In this document: piece by piece, positions 34,060 through 42,777 of the stretch
How positions within the stretch are numbered: position 1 is the first letter of the stretch
How the letters are laid out: each line of letters begins with the position of its first letter
Source: Pseudomonas sp. N40(2020)
Lineage (GTDB): Bacteria > Pseudomonadota > Gammaproteobacteria > Pseudomonadales > Pseudomonadaceae
Assembly (NCBI RefSeq): GCF_014472415.1
Contig: NZ_JACSZV010000002.1
Location: forward strand, 186,001 to 250,000
Direction of reading: 5' to 3'
DNA: 64,000 bases
The notes under the pieces: model-generated
What the model saw: the letters and a program-made list of their open reading frames with translations, nothing else
What the model was told of the DNA's origin: nothing
Database searches by the model: none
Position numbers and translations under genes: made by a program

Positions 34060-34923
34060 TCATGCGTGCGTCGCAGTTTTGGTTCGCTGGCCCTGAAAGC
34101 GCTTGATCGTTGCCTGATACATTTTCGTCCGACGGTGATTTTCCCCGTAGGTGCCCGCCGCAGCGACCGTTCCTGCCTGGATGTGATCGAGATAGCGGAA
34201 AATCTTGCGTGGCGACAGGAACCTGATGCCATAGCCCAGACCCGCCATCCGATCCTGCAACGTATAACCCGGCACTCGATCATCCATGCAAAAGTGCAGG
34301 CCCAGCGACTTCATCAATCGAGCATTCCACAAGGTGCAGAAACTTTTCAGATGAGTTTCTTTATAAGGTCTCGGCGGTTTGGATTTCAAACCCAAACGGA
34401 CTTTTAACTGGCGAACATAATGCTTGCAAAAGCGCGAAGTTAAGCGCCAGGTATCCCGCACAACCCCCCGATTGATTTGCTCGACACAACCGACTGCCGC
34501 CATATCCGCACTTTTCGTGCATTCGCGCATCATCATCGCAAACACTTCTTTGTCGTAGACAAAAGTGTCGGTGTGCAGCAAGAAAAGGTAATCGGTTTCA
34601 ACTTTTTCCAGCGCCAGATCCAGTGCCTTGCCATGGGCAATATGGCCGGCTTCTTTGCACGGCGAAGGCCGCTCAATCAGATTGATCCAATCAAGCGAAC
34701 GCAAGTAATCCAGACTTTCATCTGCCGAATCGTTGTCCACCACCCACACCGGAATTCGCTGTTCAACGACGTGCTGGTGCAATAACTCCAGGCACATCCT
34801 GGTGATGTCCGGGGTTTTGTAATTGACCAAAACGAGACTGAAGTTCGGCTGTGGCTGGGTTGGCAGATCAAACGCACTCATAACAGAAAGACTCATCCGC
34901 GATTCAATGGCGACAGGGTTCAT
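34060..34923 (-). CDS. family 2 glycosyltransferase
   Basis: A 287-residue GT2-type protein: FSLVLVNYKTPDITRMCLELL at the start of the fold, VWVVDNDSADESLDYL, and YLFLLHTDTFVYDKEVF, where the D-T-D element is the metal and nucleotide-sugar site. The C-terminal ~100 residues are basic. No membrane segment. The first ATG is used; ATGs 9 and 14 codons later are possible because none has a strong ribosome site. It stands apart from the main polysaccharide locus, diverging from the VanW gene, and ends at a strong bidirectional terminator. The sugar and acceptor are unknown. Confidence 0.83.
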   Translation of the reverse strand: MNPVAIESRMSLSVMSAFDLPTQPQPNFSLVLVNYKTPDITRMCLELLHQHVVEQRIPVWVVDNDSADESLDYLRSLDWINLIERPSPCKEAGHIAHGKALDLALEKVETDYLFLLHTDTFVYDKEVFAMMMRECTKSADMAAVGCVEQINRGVVRDTWRLTSRFCKHYVRQLKVRLGLKSKPPRPYKETHLKSFCTLWNARLMKSLGLHFCMDDRVPGYTLQDRMAGLGYGIRFLSPRKIFRYLDHIQAGTVAAAGTYGENHRRTKMYQATIKRFQGQRTKTATHA

Positions 34924-35047
34924 GAGCCGGGAGGTTAGCGAGGCAACCTTAGGCGAAGCTTAATTTCCAGAATCGCGCGGCAGACACGCTAAACTGCGCG
35001 CCCCTTTACGGTTCAAGGAAGAAACGGCGAGCGCCGTTGTGTCACGG

Positions 35048-35863
35048 ATGAAAAAACCACTCTCCCTATACCATCCAGCCCTGTACTGGCTGCGCGTGTG
35101 GCAAAAAAGACTGTTCCGCCAAATCGCCTGGCACTGCTCCGGCAAGCGCTACGCACGGCCTGTTGCGTTGGCCGAGCGACTGCCATTTCGCTACCTCAAA
35201 CACACCTCAAAACTCATCCGCAAACTCGGCGACTCCGACCTCGCCCTGCAACACAACAAAGTCATCAACCTGAAGCTCGCCGTCGCCGCCATCGACGGCG
35301 TCGTCATTGCACCTGGCGAACACTTCTCCTTCTGCCGCCTCGTCGGCCGTCCGACTCTGAGGCGCGGTTATGTTGAAGGCATGGAACTGTCTTTCGGCGA
35401 AGCACGAACCGGGGTGGGTGGCGGGATATGCCAACTGAGCAACCTCATTCACTGGATGGCCATTCACTCGCCGCTGGTGGTGGTGGAACGCTCCAACCAC
35501 AGCTTTGATCCATTCCCGGATGAGGGCCGAGTGCTACCGTTTGGCTCTGGGGCGGCAATTTTTTACAACTACGTTGATCTTGTGCTGCATAACCCGACGG
35601 ATCGCAGTTTTCAGTTGAAGTTGAAGGTGGGCGAGACGCAGTTGGAGGGTGAGTTGTTGTGTGACCAGGTGCGGGCGTATCGGTATCACGTGTTTCAGGA
35701 AGGGCATCGGTTTGTGCGGGATGGGGGGAGGGTGTATCGGGAGAATGAGATTTGGCGGGAGGTTAGGGAGAAGGGGCAGGTGGGGGAGTTGGTGGTGCGG
35801 GAGAGGTTGTATCGGAATCGGGTGGTAGTCAAATATGCGGTGCCGGAGGAGTTGATCGGATAG
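35048..35863 (+). CDS. VanW-family protein
   Basis: A 271-residue protein of the VanW family, named from an accessory gene of some vancomycin-resistance clusters but widespread in other bacteria and of unknown biochemistry. Core features are KLAVAAIDGVVIAPGEHFSFCRLVG, then GGGICQLSNLIHWMAIHSPL and ERSNHSFDPFP, with a histidine and cysteine conserved in the family. No signal peptide or membrane segment. ATG at 35,048 is used; a GTG three codons upstream is possible. Its 3' third shows long purine-rich (G/A) codon runs unlike its neighbours. It should not be read as a resistance gene. Confidence 0.85.
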   Translation: MKKPLSLYHPALYWLRVWQKRLFRQIAWHCSGKRYARPVALAERLPFRYLKHTSKLIRKLGDSDLALQHNKVINLKLAVAAIDGVVIAPGEHFSFCRLVGRPTLRRGYVEGMELSFGEARTGVGGGICQLSNLIHWMAIHSPLVVVERSNHSFDPFPDEGRVLPFGSGAAIFYNYVDLVLHNPTDRSFQLKLKVGETQLEGELLCDQVRAYRYHVFQEGHRFVRDGGRVYRENEIWREVREKGQVGELVVRERLYRNRVVVKYAVPEELIG

Positions 35864-35903
35864 CGCGCGGATACTATTGGATGATCCTGCGCGCCTGATT
35901 TGA

Positions 35904-36401
35904 TCAGTTTCTGAAATACAACTCGTCCAACTGGCGTCTGCGTATCGACAGATACTCATCCCATACCTTGGGAAAGTCCTCATCGCGGGACAGCGGGAAG
36001 GTCAGATAAATGTACCTTCCAACAACACTGATGTATTGCCGCGCACGTTTGAAGGCTGGCTGTTCATAAAGGGCAATACTCTCGTCGTAGGCGTCATGGT
36101 AGTGACGGATGCTTACGCGGTGAGGGGCGATCATGCATCGCGCAAAATCGATCACCCAGCAGCTATCAACGCCTGTACTTAAATAGCCATATACGCCATC
36201 GCTTGATAGCAGGATGCACGAATTGGCCTGGGTGCCGTCCTCATCGTTTACCAGAATGATCTGGTCTGCGAAATATTGGATGCTCCTGTTGTCCGGCCCT
36301 TGGAGAAACAAGCCCCAGCCTTCCACCCCCATGCGGAACTCACCCTTGTTTTCAAAGGTGGCGGTCCAGCCGTTTGCAAGCTTGATCTGATGTTTATTCA
36401 T
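35904..36401 (-). CDS. protein of unknown function
   Basis: A 165-residue cytosolic protein without signal peptide or membrane segment. The first part contains FENKGEFRMGVEGWGLFL and a segment CILLSSDGVYGYLSTGVDSC; the second part has several aromatic residues (YHDAY, RYIYLTFP). Codon use is less GC-biased than in the adjacent operons. It stands alone, converging on the VanW gene and separated from HglS by about 190 bases with no obvious gene. Small isolated proteins of this sort include immunity-type proteins, but no partner toxin is visible here, so I give no function. Confidence 0.65.
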   Translation of the reverse strand: MNKHQIKLANGWTATFENKGEFRMGVEGWGLFLQGPDNRSIQYFADQIILVNDEDGTQANSCILLSSDGVYGYLSTGVDSCWVIDFARCMIAPHRVSIRHYHDAYDESIALYEQPAFKRARQYISVVGRYIYLTFPLSRDEDFPKVWDEYLSIRRRQLDELYFRN

Positions 36402-36593
36402 GGGTTACCTGGTCAGCTAAAGCGTCTCGAACTCGATAGGGCAGCCATTGCTTTTTAGTCTTTATAGTTCTTTGTCAAACGAGTGTTTCCGCGCTCTCGG
36501 TCGATGAAAGCGGCCCGGGTAATCGTAGTCTTCGAGGTCGGGGCCATTGGAGCACGCCAATCATCGAAACTTGAAGTACCAGATACTGATCTA

Positions 36594-37973
36594 TCAGCGC
36601 AAAAGTAGCGCCAAGCACTCTTCAATCGAACGCCACTGCGTCTCGGCATACAACCCCAACTCATCAATGGTCGAACGCCCCAGCGCCTGTTCAAACGCCT
36701 GCCGATTGGAATACTCGCCATAGTGTGTCTGCGCGGCATCGCCAAGGTTCGACTGAAAAATCCCCGCCGCACTGACCGGCAGGAAATCTTCGTACACCAG
36801 CGGTTCAGCTTTCACATGACCGTCACGCAACAAATCTTCAAGCGAGACCTCACCGAGACTACGCTCCGCCAAACCCTTTTCCGTGGCGAAGTAGCGAAAG
36901 TACGCTAGACCCTGTTCGCGCATGCCCTCGACGCTGTCAGGAAATTCGCCAAAGTGTTGAGTCATCAGCGCGTTGTAACGTGCGGCGTTGGCTTCATTGG
37001 GAAAATCACCCAGTTCATCACGCGCCGCGTTCAATAGACGGTCATACAGCGCCCGGCCCTTGGGCGTCAGTGCTGCGCCGCGTTGTTCGATTTCGCCGAA
37101 GCGCGCGCTGTGGCTGCCACGGCTTTCGTTTTGATCGGTGAAGGCGATCGGCTCGTCCAGCGCCTTGAAACTGGTCTGGCGCAGCAGGATCGGGCATTGA
37201 CGACGCGGTGGGCCTTCGATCACTGCTTTTGGTGTGATGCCATGAGCTGGCATCTGTGCTTGCACGATGTCGATGTCCAGGGTACGCGGGGTCAGGTGGT
37301 TGATGTGCGGGCCTTTGAACGCAACCACATCCGCGATCAGACGATGCTGGGCGCTCAACGTCTGGTACTGCTCAGCGGTGACTGTGGCGCTGTGATGCCA
37401 GCGAAAGGTTTCCAGCGCCTGTAGGACGAATTCCTGTGCTTCGGCTTCGTTGAGTCCGCCAGCGGTCTCAGCCTGCGCGATCAAACGTAATGCCGCCGCC
37501 GTGAAGATCGAACGCTTGCCCAGCACCGATTCGGCAAAGGCGCGAAGTTCAGGATCTTCAATCAACTCCAGCCGCAACAACGAGGTAAACACTCGAAACG
37601 GACTGACTTGCAGCGCCTCTTCATGTACCGCGCGAAACGCCGTGGAATGCACCGGCACACCTGCCGGCGTCAGGTCGTAATAACCCACCGGTTGCATGCC
37701 CATCACCGCGAACAGGCGGGCGAGGGTGGCCAGTTCCGTCGCGGTGCCCACACGGATCGCGCCATGACGCTCCATGTCCAGCCGTTCGATTTCGCCGGTG
37801 CTGTTGAGTTGTCGGGCGATGTCTGGCTGACGTGAAAGCACGTCGCGGTTGGTCTGCTCCACCAGTTCCATTAGCGCGCCGTACAGCGGGACTTCTTCGC
37901 GGTACATGTCGGACATCGCTTTGGAGAAGCGTTGGCGGATCAGGTCGGGGCTGACGAAAGGCTGCACGGTCAT
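36594..37973 (-). CDS. hglS: 2-oxoadipate dioxygenase/decarboxylase (hydroxyglutarate synthase, YdcJ/DUF1338 family)
   Basis: A 459-residue iron enzyme related to vicinal-oxygen-chelate proteins. In Pseudomonas putida HglS converts 2-oxoadipate to D-2-hydroxyglutarate in D-lysine/pipecolate breakdown, a reaction resembling hydroxymandelate synthase. The metal ligands known there, H70, H226 and E294, fall at the same positions here (MERHGAIRVG, GPHINHLTPR, SARFGEIEQRG), and R74 of the substrate site is kept. The ATG at 37,973 has AGGAA upstream; the 23-codon extension is unlikely. Other lysine genes are not in the window. It lies upstream of, and in the same direction as, nothing else; glcF ends 89 bases before its start. 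Confidence 0.93.
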   Translation of the reverse strand: MTVQPFVSPDLIRQRFSKAMSDMYREEVPLYGALMELVEQTNRDVLSRQPDIARQLNSTGEIERLDMERHGAIRVGTATELATLARLFAVMGMQPVGYYDLTPAGVPVHSTAFRAVHEEALQVSPFRVFTSLLRLELIEDPELRAFAESVLGKRSIFTAAALRLIAQAETAGGLNEAEAQEFVLQALETFRWHHSATVTAEQYQTLSAQHRLIADVVAFKGPHINHLTPRTLDIDIVQAQMPAHGITPKAVIEGPPRRQCPILLRQTSFKALDEPIAFTDQNESRGSHSARFGEIEQRGAALTPKGRALYDRLLNAARDELGDFPNEANAARYNALMTQHFGEFPDSVEGMREQGLAYFRYFATEKGLAERSLGEVSLEDLLRDGHVKAEPLVYEDFLPVSAAGIFQSNLGDAAQTHYGEYSNRQAFEQALGRSTIDELGLYAETQWRSIEECLALLLR

Positions 37974-38061
37974 GAAAAAAATTCCTGCCACGGTCACGAA
38001 ATGGATGGAGGAAAAGATCGCAGCCTTCTCCCGCGCGGGCAAACGAAGAATCCTACGAACT

Positions 38062-39282
38062 TCATTCTGCCAACGACTGATCCACCAGTTCGATCCAGTG
38101 CCTGACCGGTGTCCGACCAGCGCTGGCGAGGTGGCTCTGGCAGCCGATGTTGGAGGTGACGATCAGCTCGGGGCGGCCGCTTTCCAGAGCATTGAGGCGG
38201 TTGTCGCGCAGTTGCCGGGCGATGGCCGGTTGGGTCAGCGAATAAGTGCCCGCCGAACCGCAGCACAAATGACCGTCCGGCACGTTGGTCAGGTTGAAGC
38301 CCAGGCGAGTCAGCACCGCTTCAACGGCGCCGCCAAGTTTCAACGCGTGCTGCAAGGTGCACGGGCAATGCACGGCGATCCGCTGTTCGCTGGCGGCACA
38401 CACCTGTTCCAGCGGTTCCTGCGCGATAACTTGCACCAGATCGAGGGTCAGTTCGCTGATCCGCCGCGCCTTGTCGGCGTAAGCCGGATCATCCTCCAGC
38501 AGATGCCCGTAATCCTTGATGAACGCGCCGCAGCCGCTGGCAGTTTGTACGATGGCTTCGGCGCCGTTTTGCAGATGCGGCCACCAGGCGTCGATGTTCT
38601 GCCGGGCGCGATCGAGGCCTTTGGCCTGGGCGTCGAGGTGATAGTCCAGCGCGCCGCAACAACCCGCTTCGGCCACTGGCGTGACACTGATCCCGAGTCG
38701 ATCCAGCACCCGCGCCGTGGCGTCATTGGTATTCGGCGACAAACCCGGTTGCACGCAGCCTTCCAGCAGCAAAACCCGGCGCGCATGCTGTGGGTGCGGG
38801 CGCACACCCGAACTCGGCAGATGCTGTGGCAATTTGCTTTCAAACATTCGCGGCAACAGCGGTCGGAATGCCGTGCCCATCCGCAGCAAACCCTTGAACA
38901 ACCCCGGATTCGGTGCCAAGGCCCGCAGTCCCTCACGCAACAAACGCTGCGCCGCCGGACGCGGTACCGCGTGATCGACCACCGCCCGGCCAATGTCGAG
39001 CAAGTTGTGATAATCGACGCCGGACGGGCAGGTGGTTTCGCAGTTGCGGCACGACAGGCAGCGGTCCAGGTGCAGTTGCGTCTGCGGGGTGGCCGGTGCG
39101 CCTTCGAGTACTTGCTTGATCAGATAGATGCGCCCGCGCGGGCCATCGAGTTCATCACCCAGTAATTGATAGGTCGGACATGTGGCGTTGCAAAAGCCGC
39201 AATGCACGCAAGTGCGCAGGATCTTTTCCGCCTCGGCGGCACGGGGCAACAGTCGGGATTGCTCGCTGAGGGTGGTTTGCAT
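38062..39282 (-). CDS. glcF: glycolate oxidase iron-sulfur subunit GlcF
   Basis: A 406-residue subunit with two ferredoxin-type clusters: CVHCGFCNATCP (~residue 25) and CLSCRNCETTCPSG (~76), each CxxCxxCxxxCP, and two cysteine-rich CCG-type domains (LLEGCVQPGL, AGCCGALDYH, CPCTLQHALK, HLCCGSAGTYS) typical of electron-transfer subunits. With GlcD and GlcE it oxidises glycolate to glyoxylate at the inner membrane and passes electrons on to quinone. It starts three bases after the glcE stop. HglS follows 89 bases later on the same strand. Confidence 0.95.
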   Translation of the reverse strand: MQTTLSEQSRLLPRAAEAEKILRTCVHCGFCNATCPTYQLLGDELDGPRGRIYLIKQVLEGAPATPQTQLHLDRCLSCRNCETTCPSGVDYHNLLDIGRAVVDHAVPRPAAQRLLREGLRALAPNPGLFKGLLRMGTAFRPLLPRMFESKLPQHLPSSGVRPHPQHARRVLLLEGCVQPGLSPNTNDATARVLDRLGISVTPVAEAGCCGALDYHLDAQAKGLDRARQNIDAWWPHLQNGAEAIVQTASGCGAFIKDYGHLLEDDPAYADKARRISELTLDLVQVIAQEPLEQVCAASEQRIAVHCPCTLQHALKLGGAVEAVLTRLGFNLTNVPDGHLCCGSAGTYSLTQPAIARQLRDNRLNALESGRPELIVTSNIGCQSHLASAGRTPVRHWIELVDQSLAE

Positions 39283-39284
39283 GG

Positions 39285-40334
39285 CTAGAACTCCGCGTAC
39301 ATCCGGCCTGGGTTGAACAGCCCTTGGGGGTCGAGTTGCGCCTTGAGTTGCCGGTGATAGCGCAGCAGGGTCCAGTCCAGCGGCTGGAACGGCGAGTCAC
39401 TGGCGCCGTGAGTGAAGCACGTGGCGTGGCCGCCGAGTTCCTGGGCGTGGATATGAATGTGCGGTTTGTCGGATTTAAGCCAGCGTTGCGCGCCGGCCCA
39501 GTCGATCAGTTGCTCGCCTGGCAAGTCCAGTGGGCCGAGGTTATTGGGTAGTGACAGGCGCCAAAGCGGCAGGCCTTCGTCGAAAAACGGCAAACGTTGT
39601 TCGTTCAAATCCCGCCAGAACACCGAGTCCAGCGGTTCACCGCCCAAACGTTGATGCGCCGCCGTCACAGAACCTTCGCCGCCCTCAAGGCGCAGGTAAA
39701 GACTGTCGCCATCGTGACACGCGGCGCTGATCGGCAGCGGTTGCTGGCCCCATTCGGCGAGATTGGCCAAGGCGCGGGTGCAGTCGATATCGAGGCGGAT
39801 GCTCAGGCACTGACGGGGTTTGGGCAGGACTTTCAGCGAGACTTCAGTCAGCACGCCTAGGCAGCCGTAACTACCGGCCATCAGCCGTGACAGGTCATAA
39901 CCGGCGACGTTTTTCATCACTTCACCGCCGAAGCGCAGGTGTTGGCCGAGACCGGTGATCACCCTTGTGCCAAGGACGAAATCCCGCACCGAGCCCGACC
40001 ATGGCCGCCGTGGCCCGGACAACCCGGTGGCGATCATGCCGCCGACCGTGGCGCCGTCGCCGAACGCGGGCGGTTCGCACGGCAACATTTGCCCGGCAGC
40101 GTCCAGCGCGGCGAGCAACTCGGACAACGGCGTGCCGGCACGCACGCTGACTACCAACTCGGTCGGGTCATAACGAACGATGCCACGGTGCGCGCGAGTA
40201 TCCAGCACTTCACCGGCCACTTCGCGCCCGAGAAACGCCTTGCTGTTGCCGCCCTGAATCTTCAGCGGCGTGGCATTGGCCCGCGCCTCGTTGACCTGAT
40301 CGAGCAGGGCGCTGCTGGCATCGAAATCGGCCAT
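39285..40334 (-). CDS. glcE: glycolate oxidase FAD-binding subunit GlcE
   Basis: A 349-residue FAD-binding (PCMH/VAO type) protein. FAD-binding features are LKIQGGNSKAFLGR, EPPAFGDGATVGGMIATGLSGPR and MKNVAGYDLSRLMAGSYG, the last being the usual GlcE signature. It is smaller than GlcD and lacks the large C-terminal cap, as expected for the accessory subunit needed for activity. Its ATG overlaps the glcD stop by one base (TGATG), and glcF follows after two bases, so the three subunits should be made in step. Confidence 0.94.
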   Translation of the reverse strand: MADFDASSALLDQVNEARANATPLKIQGGNSKAFLGREVAGEVLDTRAHRGIVRYDPTELVVSVRAGTPLSELLAALDAAGQMLPCEPPAFGDGATVGGMIATGLSGPRRPWSGSVRDFVLGTRVITGLGQHLRFGGEVMKNVAGYDLSRLMAGSYGCLGVLTEVSLKVLPKPRQCLSIRLDIDCTRALANLAEWGQQPLPISAACHDGDSLYLRLEGGEGSVTAAHQRLGGEPLDSVFWRDLNEQRLPFFDEGLPLWRLSLPNNLGPLDLPGEQLIDWAGAQRWLKSDKPHIHIHAQELGGHATCFTHGASDSPFQPLDWTLLRYHRQLKAQLDPQGLFNPGRMYAEF

Positions 40335-41833
40335 CAGAAGCGCTCCAGCTCAGGGAATGGCAGTTGCCCGGCATGAATGTGCATCGCACCGAATTCGGCG
40401 CAGCGGTGCAGGGTCGGGATGTTCTTGCCGGGGTTGAGCAGGCCCTTCGGGTCGAACGCGGCTTTTACCGCGTGAAACAGGCGCAGTTCGTCGTTGTTGA
40501 ACTGCGCGCACATCTGATTGATTTTCTCGCGGCCGACCCCGTGTTCGCCGGTAATGCTGCCGCCGACCTGCACGCACAATTCGAGGATCTTGCCGCCCAG
40601 CGCTTCGGCGCGGTGCAGTTCGCCGGGTTGGTTGGCGTCGAACAGGATCAGCGGGTGCATGTTGCCGTCGCCGGCATGGAACACGTTGGCCACACGCAAG
40701 TTGTACTCCTCGCCGAGGCGCGCAATGCCTTGCAGCACGCCGGGCAATTCGCGGCGCGGGATGGTGCCGTCCATGCAGTAGTAGTCCGGCGACAATCGGC
40801 CGATGGCCGGGAAGGCGTTTTTGCGCCCGGCCCAGAAACGCACGCGTTCGGCTTCGTCACGGGCCTGGCGCACTTCGGTCGCGCCGGCCTCGGTCATGAC
40901 GGCGCGTACCCGCTGGCAGTCGTCATGGACATCGGCTTCGACGCCATCGAGTTCGCACAACAGGATGGCTTCGGCGTCGACCGGGTAACCGGCGTGAATG
41001 AAATCTTCAGCGGCGCGGATGGCTAGGTTGTCCATCATTTCCAGGCCACCGGGAATAATCCCTGCCGCAATAATTTCCGCCACCGCGCGCCCGGCCTTTT
41101 CCACGGAATCGAAACTGGCCAGCAGCACCTTGGCGACCTGGGGTTTGGGCAGCAGTTTGACCGTGACTTCGGTGATGATCCCCAGCAAACCTTCGGAACC
41201 GGTGAACAGCGCGAGCAGGTCGAAACCCGCTGAATCGAGGGCATCGGAGCCCAACGTCAGGCGTTCGCCCTCGATGGTCAGCACTTCGATTTTCAGCAGG
41301 TTGTGTACGGTCAAACCGTACTTGAGGCAATGCACGCCCCCGGCGTTTTCGGCGACATTGCCGCCGATCGAACAGGCGATCTGTGACGACGGGTCCGGCG
41401 CGTAATACAGGCCGAACGGCGCGGCGGCCTGGGAGATTGCCAGATTGCGTACGCCCGGCTGAACCCGTGCGGTGCGCGCAGCCGGGTCGATGTGCAGGAT
41501 GTTGTTGAAGCGCGCCATGACCAGCAGCAAGCCTTTTTCCAGCGGCAAGGCACCGCCGGACAAACCGGTGCCCGCGCCACGAGCGACCACCGGAACGTTC
41601 TGTTGATGGCAGAGTTTGAGCAGGGTCTGCACCTGATCGAGCCGACGGGGCAGGGCAACCAGCATGGGCGTCGTGCGGTAAGCCGACAGACCGTCGCATT
41701 CGTAGGGTTTGAGTTCGTCTTCACGCCACAGAATGTCGAGGTCGGGCACGGCTTGCTGCAAGGCCTTCAGTAGCTCGGCCTTGTTCACGTCAGGCAACGG
41801 GCCGTCGAGGCGCTCGTCGTAGAGGATGTTCAT
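40334..41833 (-). CDS. glcD: glycolate oxidase catalytic subunit GlcD
   Basis: A 499-residue FAD flavoprotein of the VAO/lactate dehydrogenase type. PVVARGAGTGLSGGALP binds FAD pyrophosphate; SIGGNVAENAGGVHCLKYG follows, then the substrate domain with NVFHAGDGNMHPLI and GGSITGEHGVGREK, which hold the metal/substrate histidines. It oxidises glycolate, and often lactate-like 2-hydroxyacids, to the oxo acid. No glcC regulator is adjacent. The start shares ATGA with the end of an alpha/beta hydrolase gene, so in this genome glcDEF appears to be driven from upstream together with the hydrolase and monooxygenase. Confidence 0.95.
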   Translation of the reverse strand: MNILYDERLDGPLPDVNKAELLKALQQAVPDLDILWREDELKPYECDGLSAYRTTPMLVALPRRLDQVQTLLKLCHQQNVPVVARGAGTGLSGGALPLEKGLLLVMARFNNILHIDPAARTARVQPGVRNLAISQAAAPFGLYYAPDPSSQIACSIGGNVAENAGGVHCLKYGLTVHNLLKIEVLTIEGERLTLGSDALDSAGFDLLALFTGSEGLLGIITEVTVKLLPKPQVAKVLLASFDSVEKAGRAVAEIIAAGIIPGGLEMMDNLAIRAAEDFIHAGYPVDAEAILLCELDGVEADVHDDCQRVRAVMTEAGATEVRQARDEAERVRFWAGRKNAFPAIGRLSPDYYCMDGTIPRRELPGVLQGIARLGEEYNLRVANVFHAGDGNMHPLILFDANQPGELHRAEALGGKILELCVQVGGSITGEHGVGREKINQMCAQFNNDELRLFHAVKAAFDPKGLLNPGKNIPTLHRCAEFGAMHIHAGQLPFPELERF

Positions 41834-42756
41834 TGCTGATTTCCCAGAAACTCCCGGTACAACCGCGCGGTATTAACCGGCTGTTCGACCATCGGCATAT
41901 GCCCGACGCCGTCCCACACATCCACCTGCAAATTGACGATGCCTTTACTCCAGATCGGCACGCTGCTGACGTCGATCAGCCGATCCTTGCGACCCCACAG
42001 CAGCAGCGCCGGACATTTGATGTCGGCCAGTTTCGGCTCCATCGGCGGGCTGGCGCGGAAATCGCGGAAGATCTCTTCCAGTTCATCGCGTTGCCGTTCG
42101 TAGCGCTGGGCGATGGCATCCAGTACCAGCTTCGGCACCCACGGCGGCGAAGCCATGGTCATGGCATAAAACTGCTGGAATTCCTCTCGGGAATTGATCA
42201 GAAACGGGTTATGCCCACGGGCCAGATGCCGCTCCATGTCACTGACCTCCGGCGCCGTGACGCCGGCCGGATCAATCAGCGCTACCGAGGCAATCCTGTC
42301 CGGATACGTCGCCGCCAACCACGCCGCAATGTAGCCGCCCATGGAGTTGCCGATCACATGGACTTTCTCCACGCCGCAAACGTCGAGCAACTGGATCATG
42401 CGCTTGGCCTGCAGCGGGATATCGTAGCCGCCGCCGGCCTTGAAGCCGGTTTCACCGTGGCCGGCCAGATCCGGAATGATCACTCGATACTGGCGCACGA
42501 AATGCCGCGAGAAGCGCAGCCACAGGTTCTTGTCGGCGCTGTAACCGTGCAGCATCAGGATCGCGCTGGCAGCTTCGTACGGCCCACCTTGCCAGGTCGA
42601 CACGGTCATCTCGGCGATCGGCACTTCGATCTTGTGCAGCTTGTACAACTTGGCTTCGGTGGCCATGTTCAGGTCATACAGCCAATGGCCGACCGCCGGG
42701 TAACTCAGCCAACTCCAGGCCACGAACACTGCGAGGGCGACAAACAGCAAAAGCAT
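41830..42756 (-). CDS. alpha/beta hydrolase (lipase/esterase-like)
   Basis: A 308-residue serine hydrolase. An N-terminal hydrophobic segment (MLLLFVALAVFVAWSWLSY) is probably a membrane anchor. The fold shows the oxyanion region LMLHGYSADK, the nucleophile elbow IGNSMGGYIA, an acid residue at WGRKDRLIDV and the catalytic histidine in GVGHMPMVEQP. It lies 21 bases after a Baeyer-Villiger-type monooxygenase and overlaps glcD by four bases. The simplest reading is that it cleaves the ester or lactone made by the monooxygenase. Its true substrate is unknown. Confidence 0.88.
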   Translation of the reverse strand: MLLLFVALAVFVAWSWLSYPAVGHWLYDLNMATEAKLYKLHKIEVPIAEMTVSTWQGGPYEAASAILMLHGYSADKNLWLRFSRHFVRQYRVIIPDLAGHGETGFKAGGGYDIPLQAKRMIQLLDVCGVEKVHVIGNSMGGYIAAWLAATYPDRIASVALIDPAGVTAPEVSDMERHLARGHNPFLINSREEFQQFYAMTMASPPWVPKLVLDAIAQRYERQRDELEEIFRDFRASPPMEPKLADIKCPALLLWGRKDRLIDVSSVPIWSKGIVNLQVDVWDGVGHMPMVEQPVNTARLYREFLGNQQ

Positions 42757-42777
42757 CGACGTCTTCCTTTTACGTAG

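Noticed and set aside
35048..35863. VanW gene as evidence of glycopeptide resistance
   Set aside because: VanW-family proteins occur widely without van genes; no vanHAX or regulator is present.
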